DNA from: Oceanobacillus salinisoli
GTDB taxonomy: Bacteria; Bacillota; Bacilli; Bacillales; Amphibacillaceae
Assembly (NCBI RefSeq): GCF_009733865.1
Contig: NZ_WOFB01000017.1
Location: 90,079-154,078 of the forward strand
Length of the DNA stretch: 64,000 bases
Direction of reading: 5' to 3'
The notes under the pieces were generated by a model. That model searched no databases. It was given only the letters and a program-made list of their open reading frames with translations, and had not been told where the DNA came from. Shown piece by piece: positions 44,861 through 54,035 of this stretch (the stretch's first letter is position 1; each line of letters opens with the position of its first letter). The position numbers and the translations under genes are program-made.

Positions 44861-46909
44861 ATGAAGAGGATACTCATTGTGGGTGCCGGTAAAGGGGGAA
44901 GCATATTATTTAAGCTGCTTCATGCTACAAAACGTATGAAGATTGTTGCCATGATTGATAAGGATGAACATGCCATTGGATTGAACCTGGCGAGAAAATA
45001 TCATATTCCTGTCGATTCATACTGGGAAAAATGGATTCAAAAAGATGTTGATATTATCATCGAGACCACGGGCAACGAAGGAGTATTGGAACTATTAATG
45101 GAAAAAAGTTTACGACACACCGTTGTTATTCCTGGTTCTGTGGCATATATCATTTCGGAATTATTTGACGAAAAAGAAGCACTTCTTGAACGGATTAAAC
45201 AGCAAAGTAAAAATCAGGAGCTTATTCTCAGTCATATACGGGATGGTATGATTATCGTCGACAATAAAGGGAAAATACAATTTGTCAATGATAGTGCATT
45301 AGACATAATCGGTAATCCGAAAAATAAGTTTGAGGGCAGATTTATTGACGATGTAATCAAACATTCAAGGCTGTTGAATGTGCAGCAAACAAAGAAAAAA
45401 GAAATTAATCAGAAATTCAAATTGGAGAATGGGAAGCAAATTATTACGACACGAATCCCGGTTATTAATGCGGAGGGGGAACTAATTGGTGCCTTCGCTG
45501 TGTTTAAAGACATTACAGAAGTAATCAAATTAGCTGAAGAAAATACAGATTTAAATGAAATTAAAACGATGCTGGAAGCTATTATTAAATCCTCTAATGA
45601 AGCCATTAGTGTAGTGGATGAGTATGGTAATGGACTGATGATTAACCCTGCCTATTCCCGTATTACAGGATTAACAGAGAAAAATGTCATCGGTAAACCA
45701 GCGGCAACAGATATATCCGAAGGTGAAAGCATGCATATGAAGGTATTGGAAACTAAAAAGACTTTTCGCGGTGTTCGAATGAAGGTCGGACCAAAGAAGA
45801 AAGACGTCGTTGTTAATGTCGCACCGGTTATTGTTAAAGGAAAAGTAAAAGGAAGTGTGGGAGTCCTGCATGATATATCAGAGATTGAATCTTTGACAAG
45901 TGAGTTAAATCGAGCACGTCAGATTATACGAAATTTAGAAGCAAAGTATACATTTGATGATTTGATTGGAAATTCCCAGGAAATGACTTTAGCCCTGGAA
46001 CAAGCTAAAGTCGGTGCGAAAACCCCTGCCACCGTTTTACTTCGAGGTGGGTCCGGCACGGGAAAAGAACTTTTTGCTCATGCCATTCATAATGAAAGCA
46101 ATAGAAAACAAGGTAAATTTATCCGAGTTAATTGTGCCGCGATTGCAGAATCTCTCTTGGAAAGTGAGCTGTTTGGGTATGAAGGTGGGGCATTTTCTGG
46201 AGCAAGAACAGGTGGTAAAAAGGGATTGTTTGAGGAGGCGAATCACGGAAGTATATTTTTAGATGAAGTGGGCGAGTTGTCACTGAATATGCAAGCGAAG
46301 TTATTGCGTGTACTGCAGGAAGGCGAATTGGTACGTGTTGGCGGTACAAAACCGATAGTAATTGACGTTCGTGTTATTGCGGCAACCAATACTAATCTGG
46401 AAAAAGCCATTATGAAAAAGACATTTCGGGAAGATTTATATTACCGCTTGACAAGACTTCCTATTTACATTCCGGCTTTAAGAGAGAGAATATCCGATCT
46501 TCCGGAATTGGTTGATCATATTATCCAAAAAATTAACCAGGATTACGGTAGAAATGTACAAGGTATTGAAAACGAGGCATTACATAAACTAAAACAGTAC
46601 CACTGGCCGGGTAATGTTCGTGAATTAGAAAATGTTATAGGACGTACCATGATATTTATGGATAATAACGAAGAAAATATAAAGAAAGAGCATATTCCCA
46701 AATTAGAAACGGATGTACCTAAAAAAAATCATCATACTTTAGGTTTTCCAGAAACCATACCCTTACAGAAAGCAATGGAGCAATACGAAAAACAATACAT
46801 TTTAAATCAATATAAACAGAACAACTACAATAAAACGAAAACAGCACAAGCGTTAAATATTTCGATAAGAAACTTGTATTATAAGTTGGAAAAATATAGT
46901 ATAGAATAA
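44861..46909 (+). CDS. bkdR: Sigma-54-dependent activator of the bkd operon
   Basis: 682 residues from ATG 44861 behind AAGGAGGG; the frame is open back to 44789 without ribosome site. Domains: Rossmann-like N-terminal region with [13 protein letters not shown] (1-110), two PAS domains (about 125-230 and 250-350), AAA+ domain (about 370-605) with Walker A GGSGTGKE and sigma-54 contact loop GAFSGA (the usual motif is GAFTGA), and a Fis-type helix-turn-helix at the end. It should bind upstream of bcd and start transcription by sigma-L RNA polymerase, perhaps sensing a branched-chain metabolite via PAS or a nucleotide via the Rossmann part. Confidence 0.92.
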   Translation: MKRILIVGAGKGGSILFKLLHATKRMKIVAMIDKDEHAIGLNLARKYHIPVDSYWEKWIQKDVDIIIETTGNEGVLELLMEKSLRHTVVIPGSVAYIISELFDEKEALLERIKQQSKNQELILSHIRDGMIIVDNKGKIQFVNDSALDIIGNPKNKFEGRFIDDVIKHSRLLNVQQTKKKEINQKFKLENGKQIITTRIPVINAEGELIGAFAVFKDITEVIKLAEENTDLNEIKTMLEAIIKSSNEAISVVDEYGNGLMINPAYSRITGLTEKNVIGKPAATDISEGESMHMKVLETKKTFRGVRMKVGPKKKDVVVNVAPVIVKGKVKGSVGVLHDISEIESLTSELNRARQIIRNLEAKYTFDDLIGNSQEMTLALEQAKVGAKTPATVLLRGGSGTGKELFAHAIHNESNRKQGKFIRVNCAAIAESLLESELFGYEGGAFSGARTGGKKGLFEEANHGSIFLDEVGELSLNMQAKLLRVLQEGELVRVGGTKPIVIDVRVIAATNTNLEKAIMKKTFREDLYYRLTRLPIYIPALRERISDLPELVDHIIQKINQDYGRNVQGIENEALHKLKQYHWPGNVRELENVIGRTMIFMDNNEENIKKEHIPKLETDVPKKNHHTLGFPETIPLQKAMEQYEKQYILNQYKQNNYNKTKTAQALNISIRNLYYKLEKYSIE

Positions 46910-46911
46910 AC

Positions 46912-46950
46912 ATGCATGCAATTAGTTGCAGGTTTGCAAATTATTGCATT
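46912..46950. promoter_or_regulatory. Candidate BkdR enhancer (TTGCA repeats)
   Basis: Between bkdR and bcd the sequence has four TTGCA/TGCAA units: ATGCATGCAATTAG, GTTGCAGG, TTTGCAAATT and ATTGCATTG. They form overlapping palindromes 45-80 bases upstream of the -24/-12 promoter, a suitable place for a sigma-54 activator. Confidence 0.6.
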
Positions 46951-46993
46951 GTACCAACCCTCACAAATGAAGCGCTTACAATAGTGAACGATA

Positions 46994-47009
46994 TGGCATA
47001 CTTTTTGCT
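46994..47009 (+). promoter_or_regulatory. Sigma-54 (sigma-L) promoter of the bkd operon
   Basis: TGGCATACTTTTTGCT: GG of the -24 element and GC of the -12 element are ten bases apart as required (consensus TGGCAC-N5-TTGC). It lies 60 bases before bcd. Confidence 0.88.
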
Positions 47010-47069
47010 AACAATATATGAAAGAAATATGTAGTGGACCATCAAGAAAAACGATAAGGGGGATATAAT

Positions 47070-48170
47070 ATGGGTATTTTTGTTGAGATGGAGAAACATG
47101 ATTACGAGCAAATCGTGTTTTGCCAAGATAAAAATTCTGGATTAAAAGCAATCATTGCATTACATGATACAACATTGGGTCCTGCTTTAGGTGGAACTCG
47201 AATGTGGACATATGAATCAGAAGAAGCTGCAATTGAGGATGCTCTGAGACTAGCAAAAGGAATGACATATAAGAATGCTGCTGCTGGGCTAGATTTAGGA
47301 GGCGGGAAAACCGTTATTATAGGAGATCCAAAGAAGGATAAAAACCCAGAAATGTTTCGTGCGTTCGGTCGTTATATACAAGGCTTAAATGGACGCTACA
47401 TTACTGCAGAAGATGTAGGAACGACCGTTGAAGATATGGATCTAATCCATCTGGAAACCAATTATGTAACTGGCATTTCTCCAGCTTTTGGTTCATCTGG
47501 AAACCCGTCACCTGTTACCGCTTATGGGGTTTATATGGGAATGAAGGCTGCAGCAAAGGAAGCATTTGGCGATGATTCATTGGAAGGAAAAGTTATTGCT
47601 GTTCAAGGTGTAGGAAGTGTTGCATACTCTCTGTGTGAACATTTGCATGAAGAAGGAGCCAAATTAATTGTTGCGGATATTAATGAAGTTGCCGTAAAAC
47701 GTGCAGTAGATGCATTTGATGCCACTCCAGTAGATCCGAATGAAATATATGATTGCGAATGCGATATTTATGCGCCTTGTGCACTGGGAGCAACGATAAA
47801 TGACGACACGATACATCGTATAAAAGCAAAAGTAATTGCAGGTTCGGCAAATAATCAGTTAAAATTACCTAGACATGGTGATATGATTCACGAACTTGGG
47901 ATTGTCTATGCTCCGGACTATATTATTAATGCTGGTGGCGTAATAAATGTAGCGGATGAATTAAATGGCTATAATAGGGAACGTGTTATGAAAAAAGTAG
48001 AGATTATTTATGATCATTTAAATAAAATTTTTGATATTTCCAGGCGGGATAATATACCTACTTATGTAGCAGCCGACCGAATGGCAGAAGAAAGAATTCA
48101 GTCGGTTCAAGCTTCGAGAAGGCAATTTTTAAGAAATGAACATCATGTTTTAAGCAGAAGAAAAGGATAA
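47070..48170 (+). CDS. bcd: Leucine dehydrogenase
   Basis: 366 residues. NAD-dependent oxidative deamination of Leu, Val and Ile to branched 2-oxo acids, the substrate of the bkd complex. Catalytic lysine in [18 protein letters not shown] (about 64-81), Rossmann motif [12 protein letters not shown] near 185. ATG 47070 follows AGGGGGAT. First gene after the sigma-54 promoter. In B. subtilis ptb precedes and buk follows; both are absent here. Confidence 0.96.
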   Translation: MGIFVEMEKHDYEQIVFCQDKNSGLKAIIALHDTTLGPALGGTRMWTYESEEAAIEDALRLAKGMTYKNAAAGLDLGGGKTVIIGDPKKDKNPEMFRAFGRYIQGLNGRYITAEDVGTTVEDMDLIHLETNYVTGISPAFGSSGNPSPVTAYGVYMGMKAAAKEAFGDDSLEGKVIAVQGVGSVAYSLCEHLHEEGAKLIVADINEVAVKRAVDAFDATPVDPNEIYDCECDIYAPCALGATINDDTIHRIKAKVIAGSANNQLKLPRHGDMIHELGIVYAPDYIINAGGVINVADELNGYNRERVMKKVEIIYDHLNKIFDISRRDNIPTYVAADRMAEERIQSVQASRRQFLRNEHHVLSRRKG

Positions 48171-48251
48171 TTCCAGACAGGAAGTACTTTCTTATGAATG
48201 ATGCCTAGACATCTTCTGGGAAAGTACTCCAGTTTGAAAGGAGTGTATTAA

Positions 48252-49673
48252 ATGGCCGAGGAATACGATATCGTTATACTAGGCGGTGGAACTGGCGGCT
48301 ATGTAGCTGCAATAAGGGCAGCACAGCTGGGGATGAAGGTCGCTATCGTTGAAAAGGATAAATTAGGTGGAACATGTCTGCATCGCGGGTGCATCCCGTC
48401 TAAAGCACTGCTCAGAAGTGCTGAAGTATATCAGCAAACAATGAAAGCAAGTGAATTTGGAATTGAAACAGAAAATACCACCTTCAATTTTTTGAAGATT
48501 CAAGAGAGAAAAGACGCAATTATTGAAAAGTTGCATCAGGGTGTAAAAGGATTAATGAAAAAAGGTAAGATTGATGTATTTTATGGGTACGGCAGAATTT
48601 TAGGTCCGAGTATTTTTTCTCCGCTTCCTGGTACGATATCCATTGAGTACAAGGATGGGAAAGAAAATACGATGATTGTACCTAAATCTGTAATAGTTGC
48701 AACAGGATCGAAACCCAATACATTGCCCGGATTAGATATAGATGGAACGAATGTTCTCCATTCAGATGATGCGCTACTTATGGAAAAACTGCCCGAATCC
48801 ATTCTTATTGTTGGAGCAGGTGTAATTGGGGTAGAATGGGCATCCATGTTAAGTGATTTTAATGTGAAGGTTACGGTTGTTGAATATTCAGATCGAATTT
48901 TGCCTACCGAAGATGAAGAGGTTGCAAGCGAAGTGGAAAGACAGCTTAGTAAAAAAGGGGTAACTTTTATTAAGAATGCTAAAGTGCAGCCAGATACAAT
49001 AGACAAACAACGTGGTATTCAGATCCATGCCGAAATTAATGGGGAAACGACTGTATTAAAGGCTGAAAAAATGCTGGTTTCCGTTGGTCGAAAAGCTAAC
49101 ATAGACAATATTGGACTGGAAAACACGGAGATTGAAATAGAAAATGGTTGGATTCAAACGAATAAATATTACCAAACGAAAGAGTCTCATATTTATGCGA
49201 TTGGCGATGTAATTGGAGGAATGCAGCTTGCCCATGTTGCTTCCCATGAAGGAATTGTTGCCGTTGAACATATAGCGAATCAAAATCCGATGCCTATTAA
49301 TTATAATCATGTTCCTTCTTGTATCTATTCCAATCCGGAAGCAGCAAGTGTAGGATTAACCGAGAGGCAGGCGAAGGAAAAAGGTTTCGATTTGAAAGTT
49401 GGAAAGTTCCCGTTTGCAGCTATAGGAAAAGCACTCGTTTTTGGAGAGACGGACGGTTTTGTCAAAATTATTTCGGATAAGAAAACAGACGATATCCTCG
49501 GAGTACATATGGTAGGACCTCATGTAACAGATTTGATTTCTGAGGCTGGGCTGGCAAAAGTTTTAGATGCAACAGCATGGGAAATAGGTCAAACGATTCA
49601 CCCGCACCCAACACTCTCTGAAGTGATAAGTGAGTCTGCATTAGCTGTAGATGGATTTCAAATTCACGGGTAG
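48252..49673 (+). CDS. lpdV: Dihydrolipoamide dehydrogenase (E3) of the BCKD complex
   Basis: 473 residues. FAD enzyme that reoxidises dihydrolipoamide on BkdB with NAD. N-terminal FAD motif GGGTGGYVAA, redox pair Cys42/Cys47 in GGTCLHRGCIPSK, NAD motif VGAGVIGVEWA near 190, and catalytic HPHPTLSE at about 450. Preceded by AAAGGAGTG. The place in the operon marks it as the bkd-specific E3. Confidence 0.95.
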   Translation: MAEEYDIVILGGGTGGYVAAIRAAQLGMKVAIVEKDKLGGTCLHRGCIPSKALLRSAEVYQQTMKASEFGIETENTTFNFLKIQERKDAIIEKLHQGVKGLMKKGKIDVFYGYGRILGPSIFSPLPGTISIEYKDGKENTMIVPKSVIVATGSKPNTLPGLDIDGTNVLHSDDALLMEKLPESILIVGAGVIGVEWASMLSDFNVKVTVVEYSDRILPTEDEEVASEVERQLSKKGVTFIKNAKVQPDTIDKQRGIQIHAEINGETTVLKAEKMLVSVGRKANIDNIGLENTEIEIENGWIQTNKYYQTKESHIYAIGDVIGGMQLAHVASHEGIVAVEHIANQNPMPINYNHVPSCIYSNPEAASVGLTERQAKEKGFDLKVGKFPFAAIGKALVFGETDGFVKIISDKKTDDILGVHMVGPHVTDLISEAGLAKVLDATAWEIGQTIHPHPTLSEVISESALAVDGFQIHG

Positions 49674-49700
49674 ATGTAATAGAAAAAGGGAGGTAATAAG

Positions 49701-50687
49701 ATGGCGAATCTACATACTGAATTAGGGTTGTCTGACCAGGATGTTCTGGATATATATCAAACGATGTTACTAGCAAGAAAGATTGATGAAAGAATGTGGC
49801 TGTTGAATCGCTCAGGTAAGATTCCGTTTGTTATTTCTTGTCAAGGCCAGGAAGCAGCACAGGTCGGAGCATCTTTTGCTTTAAACAGAGAAAAGGATTA
49901 TGTTTCCCCGTATTATCGTGATTTAGGGGTAGTCCTCTCCTTTGGGATGACTGCGAAAGATTTAATGCTATCTGCGTTTGCAAAAGCGGAAGATCCGAAC
50001 TCAGGGGGAAGGCAAATGCCTGGTCATTTTGGGCAAAAGAAAAACAGGATTTTAACGGGGTCTTCCCCGGTTACTACGCAAGTACCACATGCAGTTGGGG
50101 TTGCATTAGCGGGGAAGATGGAGAAAAAGGATTTTGTCTCTTTTGTAACATTGGGGGAAGGGTCTTCCAACCAAGGTGATTTTCATGAAGGATTGAATTT
50201 TGCTGGAGTTCATAAATTGCCGGTCATAACTATGGTTGAAAATAATCAATACGCTATTTCTGTACCAATTGAAAAACAAATTGCCAGTAAAAATATCTCT
50301 GTACGTGCATTAAGCTATGGTATGGAAGGTGTTACGGTAGATGGAAACGATCCGCTTGCTGTTTATAAGGCTGTTCGCGATGCCAGAGAGCGTGCCATAA
50401 ATGGGGAAGGTGGAACGGTAATTGAAGCTGTTTCCTATCGTCTAACCGCACATTCCAGTGATGACGATGATCGATATCGGGAAAAAGAAGAAGTAGATGA
50501 AGCGAAAAAGCAGGACGCTATCATTACATTTGGCAATTATTTAAAAGAAGAGAACGTATTGTCGAATAAAATAGAAGAAGAAATGAATCGAGACATTACG
50601 TCTATTATTAACGAGGCAACGGACTATGCGGAAGAAGCGCCTTATGCTATGCCTGAAGACGCGCTTAAATATGTATATGAAGAATAA
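49701..50687 (+). CDS. bkdAA: Branched-chain 2-oxo acid dehydrogenase E1 alpha
   Basis: 328 residues. Thiamine-diphosphate E1 alpha chain; decarboxylates branched 2-oxo acids with BkdAB. Cofactor region GEGSSNQGDFHEGLNFA (about 152-168) followed by ENNQYAIS, and the phosphorylation-loop-like YRLTAHSSDDDDRYR near 250. ATG 49701 follows AAAGGGAGG. Confidence 0.95.
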   Translation: MANLHTELGLSDQDVLDIYQTMLLARKIDERMWLLNRSGKIPFVISCQGQEAAQVGASFALNREKDYVSPYYRDLGVVLSFGMTAKDLMLSAFAKAEDPNSGGRQMPGHFGQKKNRILTGSSPVTTQVPHAVGVALAGKMEKKDFVSFVTLGEGSSNQGDFHEGLNFAGVHKLPVITMVENNQYAISVPIEKQIASKNISVRALSYGMEGVTVDGNDPLAVYKAVRDARERAINGEGGTVIEAVSYRLTAHSSDDDDRYREKEEVDEAKKQDAIITFGNYLKEENVLSNKIEEEMNRDITSIINEATDYAEEAPYAMPEDALKYVYEE

Positions 50688-50699
50688 GGAGGGGATACT

Positions 50700-51683
50700 A
50701 TGCCTGTTATGTCTTATATCCAAGCTGTAACAACAGCATTAAAAGAGGAGATGCTCCGCGACGAGAAAGTCTTCATTCTTGGGGAAGATGTAGGGAAAAA
50801 GGGTGGCGTTTTCCGTGCAACAGAAGGATTATATAATGAGTTTGGGGAGTATCGCGTTTTAGATACACCACTGTCAGAGTCAGCAATTGCAGGAGTAGGA
50901 ATAGGTGCTGCTATGTACGGCATGCGTCCAGTAGCCGAAATGCAGTTTGCGGATTTTATTATGCCTGCAGTAAACCAAATTATTTCCGAAGCGGCAAAAA
51001 CCAGGTATCGGTCGAACAATGATTGGAATGTACCAATTACGATTCGGGCACCATATGGCGGTGGTGTTCATGGAGCACTTTATCATTCTCAATCTGTAGA
51101 GGCTGTATTTGCCAACCAGCCTGGCTTAAAGATTGTTATGCCTTCAAGTCCCTATGATGTCAAGGGACTATTAAAAGCCGCCATTCGTGATAATGATCCT
51201 GTTTTATTTTTTGAGCATAAGCGCGCCTATCGTCTGTTAAAAGAAGAAGTGCCGAATGAGGATTATGTTCTTCCAATTGGTAAAGCAGATGTAAAACGGG
51301 AAGGTTCAGATATTACAGTTATTACGTATGGATTATGTGTTCATTTTGCCCTGCAGACAGCTGAAAAATTAGCGAATGAAGGAATTGAAACACATATTCT
51401 TGATTTGCGTACAGTCTACCCTCTGGATAAAGAGGGAATTATTGAAGCAGCTAGTAAAACAGGTAAAGTCTTGCTCATTACAGAAGACAATAAAGAAGGT
51501 AGTATTATTGGTGAGGTCGGAGCAATTATTGCCGAAAATTGCTTATTTGACCTTGACGCACCTGTCATGCGTCTTGCAGGTCCTGATGTACCAGCCATGC
51601 CTTTTGCGCCGACTATGGAAAAGTTTTTTATGGTTAATCCTGATAAGTGTGAAAAAGCAATGCGTGAATTGGCAGAGTTTTAA
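50700..51683 (+). CDS. bkdAB: Branched-chain 2-oxo acid dehydrogenase E1 beta
   Basis: 327 residues, partner of BkdAA in an alpha2beta2 E1. Motifs GEDVGKKGGVFRATEGL (about 28-44), RPVAEMQFADFIMPA, and GGGVHGALYHSQS (about 120-132). Starts 12 bases after bkdAA behind AAGGAGGGG. Confidence 0.95.
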   Translation: MPVMSYIQAVTTALKEEMLRDEKVFILGEDVGKKGGVFRATEGLYNEFGEYRVLDTPLSESAIAGVGIGAAMYGMRPVAEMQFADFIMPAVNQIISEAAKTRYRSNNDWNVPITIRAPYGGGVHGALYHSQSVEAVFANQPGLKIVMPSSPYDVKGLLKAAIRDNDPVLFFEHKRAYRLLKEEVPNEDYVLPIGKADVKREGSDITVITYGLCVHFALQTAEKLANEGIETHILDLRTVYPLDKEGIIEAASKTGKVLLITEDNKEGSIIGEVGAIIAENCLFDLDAPVMRLAGPDVPAMPFAPTMEKFFMVNPDKCEKAMRELAEF

Positions 51684-51697
51684 TTGGAGGGAAAAAA

Positions 51698-52930
51698 ATG
51701 GCGACGGAAAAAATTACGATGCCACAATTAGGTGAAAGTGTAACAGAAGGAACAATTAGCTCCTGGTTAGTTAAAGAAGGTGACAAAGTAACTAAATATG
51801 ATCCGATTGCGGAAGTATTAACGGACAAAGTAAGTGCCGAAGTCCCCTCTTCATTTACCGGGGTGATCAAAGAATTGGTTGCATCAGAAGGAGAAACCAT
51901 TTCTGTTGGAGATGTCATGTGCCTGATGGAAACGGAGGAAAAAGGAGCGCGTGAAAAGGAGAAAACCACCGCTGAACAACCTCAAACAGACCCGGTACCA
52001 ACCGAACCGGATCAATCAATGAAAAAAAGGTATTCTCCTGCTGTCTTACGTCTTGCCCAAGAACATGATCTAGAACTGAATCATGTAACTGGAACAGGAA
52101 AAGGAGGGAGAGTTACCCGAAAAGACTTAGAGAAGATAATCCAATCTGGTGAACTTCCTCAAAAAGAAGAACAAGAAGCTTCCATTTCATCACATACTAC
52201 ATCCCAGCCATCTGAAACCATTACACATGCTGGGGACATGGAAATCCCTGTATCTGGTGTACGAAAAGCGATTGCTCAAAATATGGTTCGGTCAAAACAG
52301 GAAATTCCGCATGCTTGGATGACGGTAGAAGTAGATGTCACAGATTTAGTAAGCTATCGTAATCGAATGAAAAAAGAATTTATGGAAAAAGAAGGATTTA
52401 ACCTTACGTATTTTGCTTTTTTCGTCAAAGCAGTCGCTCAGGCTCTAAAAAAATACCCACAGCTTAACAGCACTTGGCAGGAAGATAAGATTATACAAAG
52501 AAAGGCTATTAATCTTTCTATTGCTGTTGCAGCAGAGGATAAGTTATTTGTCCCAGTAATAAAAAATGCGGATGAAAAAAGCATGAAAGGAATAGCGAAG
52601 GAGATTTTTGAATTTGCTAATAAAGCAAAAGCAAATGCCCTAACATCACAAGATATGGAAGGTGGAACCTTTACGGTAAATAATACAGGTTCATTTGGTT
52701 CGATTCATTCGATGGGAATTATTAACCATCCACAATCTGCCATTTTACAGATTGAATCGATTGTCAAGCGTCCGGTCATTATTAATAATATGTTTGCTGC
52801 ACGTGATATGGTTAACTTATCTTTGTCCTTGGATCATCGCGTTTTAGACGGGCTTATCTGTGGAAGATTTCTGGCGTATGTGAAAGAATTATTAGAAAGT
52901 ATGAGCGAAGAAAACATTCAAATATATTGA
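51698..52930 (+). CDS. bkdB: Branched-chain 2-oxo acid dehydrogenase E2 (lipoyl transacylase)
   Basis: 410 residues. One lipoyl domain (1-80, lipoyl Lys44 in LTDKVSAE), Pro/Glu-rich linker, peripheral subunit-binding domain (about 112-148, YSPAVLRLAQEH and GGRVTRKDLEK), and catalytic domain (about 180-410) with the active His in SLDHRVLDG. Forms the core that holds E1 and E3 and transfers the branched acyl group to CoA. Last gene of the operon. Confidence 0.95.
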   Translation: MATEKITMPQLGESVTEGTISSWLVKEGDKVTKYDPIAEVLTDKVSAEVPSSFTGVIKELVASEGETISVGDVMCLMETEEKGAREKEKTTAEQPQTDPVPTEPDQSMKKRYSPAVLRLAQEHDLELNHVTGTGKGGRVTRKDLEKIIQSGELPQKEEQEASISSHTTSQPSETITHAGDMEIPVSGVRKAIAQNMVRSKQEIPHAWMTVEVDVTDLVSYRNRMKKEFMEKEGFNLTYFAFFVKAVAQALKKYPQLNSTWQEDKIIQRKAINLSIAVAAEDKLFVPVIKNADEKSMKGIAKEIFEFANKAKANALTSQDMEGGTFTVNNTGSFGSIHSMGIINHPQSAILQIESIVKRPVIINNMFAARDMVNLSLSLDHRVLDGLICGRFLAYVKELLESMSEENIQIY

Positions 52931-53030
52931 AACGCAAAATGGTGCCAATCCAATTAATTGAAATTAGTATCCAAAGTTGATAATCTAGAATATATGAAAA
53001 CACTTTTATAAAAAAGGGGTAGGGTATATT

Positions 53031-53462
53031 ATGGATTTTAATTTATTTATGAATGACGTTGTCGATGCAGCGCGTAAGGATATAACAGAAGCAGGTTATA
53101 AAGAATTAAGAAGTCCAGAGGAAGTGGATAGTACTCTAAAAGAAAAGGGTACAACACTTGTTATGATTAATTCTACATGTGGATGTGCTGGTGGTGTAGC
53201 ACGCCCAGCAGCTGCTAATGCTATTCATTATGATAAACGTCCGGATCAATTAGTGACGGTATTTGCAGGGCAAGACCGTGAAGCGACAGAGAGAGCACGT
53301 GAATATTTTGAAGGTTATCCACCATCATCACCATCTTTTGCATTATTAAAAGACGGCAAAATCGTAACAATGATTGAGCGCCATGATATTGAAGGCCATA
53401 GTCCAATGGAAGTGACGAATAAACTTCAACAAGTATTTGAAGAGCATTGTGAAGAATTGTAA
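53031..53462 (+). CDS. brxB: Bacilliredoxin BrxB
   Basis: 143 residues (YqiW). Thioredoxin-like protein that removes bacillithiol from S-bacillithiolated proteins. The CXC-type active site is in NSTCGCAGG (Cys50, Cys52). The downstream tract [14 protein letters not shown] is the cis-Pro side of the active site. ATG 53031 follows AAAGGGGTAGGG. Conserved after bkdB in Bacillus. Implies bacillithiol use by this organism. Confidence 0.94.
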   Translation: MDFNLFMNDVVDAARKDITEAGYKELRSPEEVDSTLKEKGTTLVMINSTCGCAGGVARPAAANAIHYDKRPDQLVTVFAGQDREATERAREYFEGYPPSSPSFALLKDGKIVTMIERHDIEGHSPMEVTNKLQQVFEEHCEEL

Positions 53463-53475
53463 AAAGTAAGGAAAG

Positions 53476-53516
53476 AAGAAAAGAGGCTGTTCTTAAATTG
53501 AGAACAGCCTCTTTTT
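53476..53516 (+). terminator. Terminator after brxB
   Basis: AAAAGAGGCTGTTCT and AGAACAGCCTCTTTT pair perfectly over 15 bases with a seven-base loop and T run. Confidence 0.9.
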
Positions 53517-53597
53517 CGTACAGATTATCATTTTCCAGAAAAAAAAGTACAACCGCATTTGCACTCGTCTATTATCTAATGGGTTCTTTTATCTAAT

Positions 53598-53655
53598 ATT
53601 TGGGAGATAAAACTTTAGCTAGATTGCCCTTTTCTGGCTAAAATTTTATCACGCG
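53598..53655. repeat. Inverted repeat resembling the core of repeat A
   Basis: GATAAAACTTTAGCTAGA and GGCTAAAATTTTATC face each other as in the first hairpin of repeat A, but the ends of the element are not recognisable. Confidence 0.4.
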
Positions 53656-53703
53656 CTGAATAAAAATCCACTATTAAAGAAGCACTTTTTACTCCTAATG
53701 TGT

Positions 53704-53737
53704 AAAAAGACTGAGCTCGTTTGAGGTCAGTCTTTTA
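53704..53737 (-). terminator. Terminator of the Prli42-like gene
   Basis: AAAAGACTGA and TCAGTCTTTT form a ten-base stem; it overlaps the stop of the leftward miniprotein gene and has T runs on both strands. Confidence 0.75.
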
Positions 53738-53875
53738 AAAATTTATAAAATAAGCTAATCCGGCAGTAATAGTGGATAAAAGCATAGCAATAATCATAAT
53801 ATAAATAATTACTTTTTGTCTTCTTTCACGTTTTGATTTTCTTCTTGGAGCCGAGTTCTTTGCATTTGTTGCCAA
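53735..53875 (-). CDS. Prli42-like miniprotein (DUF4044)
   Basis: 46 residues from TTG 53875, eight bases after an ideal AAGGAGG; longer readings upstream lack a start signal. Basic N-terminus (KNSAPRRKSKRERRQK) and one C-terminal membrane helix (VIIYIMIIAMLLSTITAGLA). This layout and sequence resemble Prli42, the small membrane anchor of the stressosome in Listeria, whose homologues are widespread in Bacillales. The assignment rests on the pattern; stressosome genes are not in the window. Confidence 0.65.
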   Translation of the reverse strand: MATNAKNSAPRRKSKRERRQKVIIYIMIIAMLLSTITAGLAYFINF

Positions 53876-54035
53876 GGTATAATCCTCCTTTAACGATTTA
53901 ACGACTAACTGTATTTTATCGTGAAATATCCTATAGGACAAGTATAAAAAATTAAATATGGAGATATATACAGAAGTAATTGAAAATAGATTAGATAATA
54001 ATTATATATTTACTTGTAAAGGTAGGGGGTGCAAA

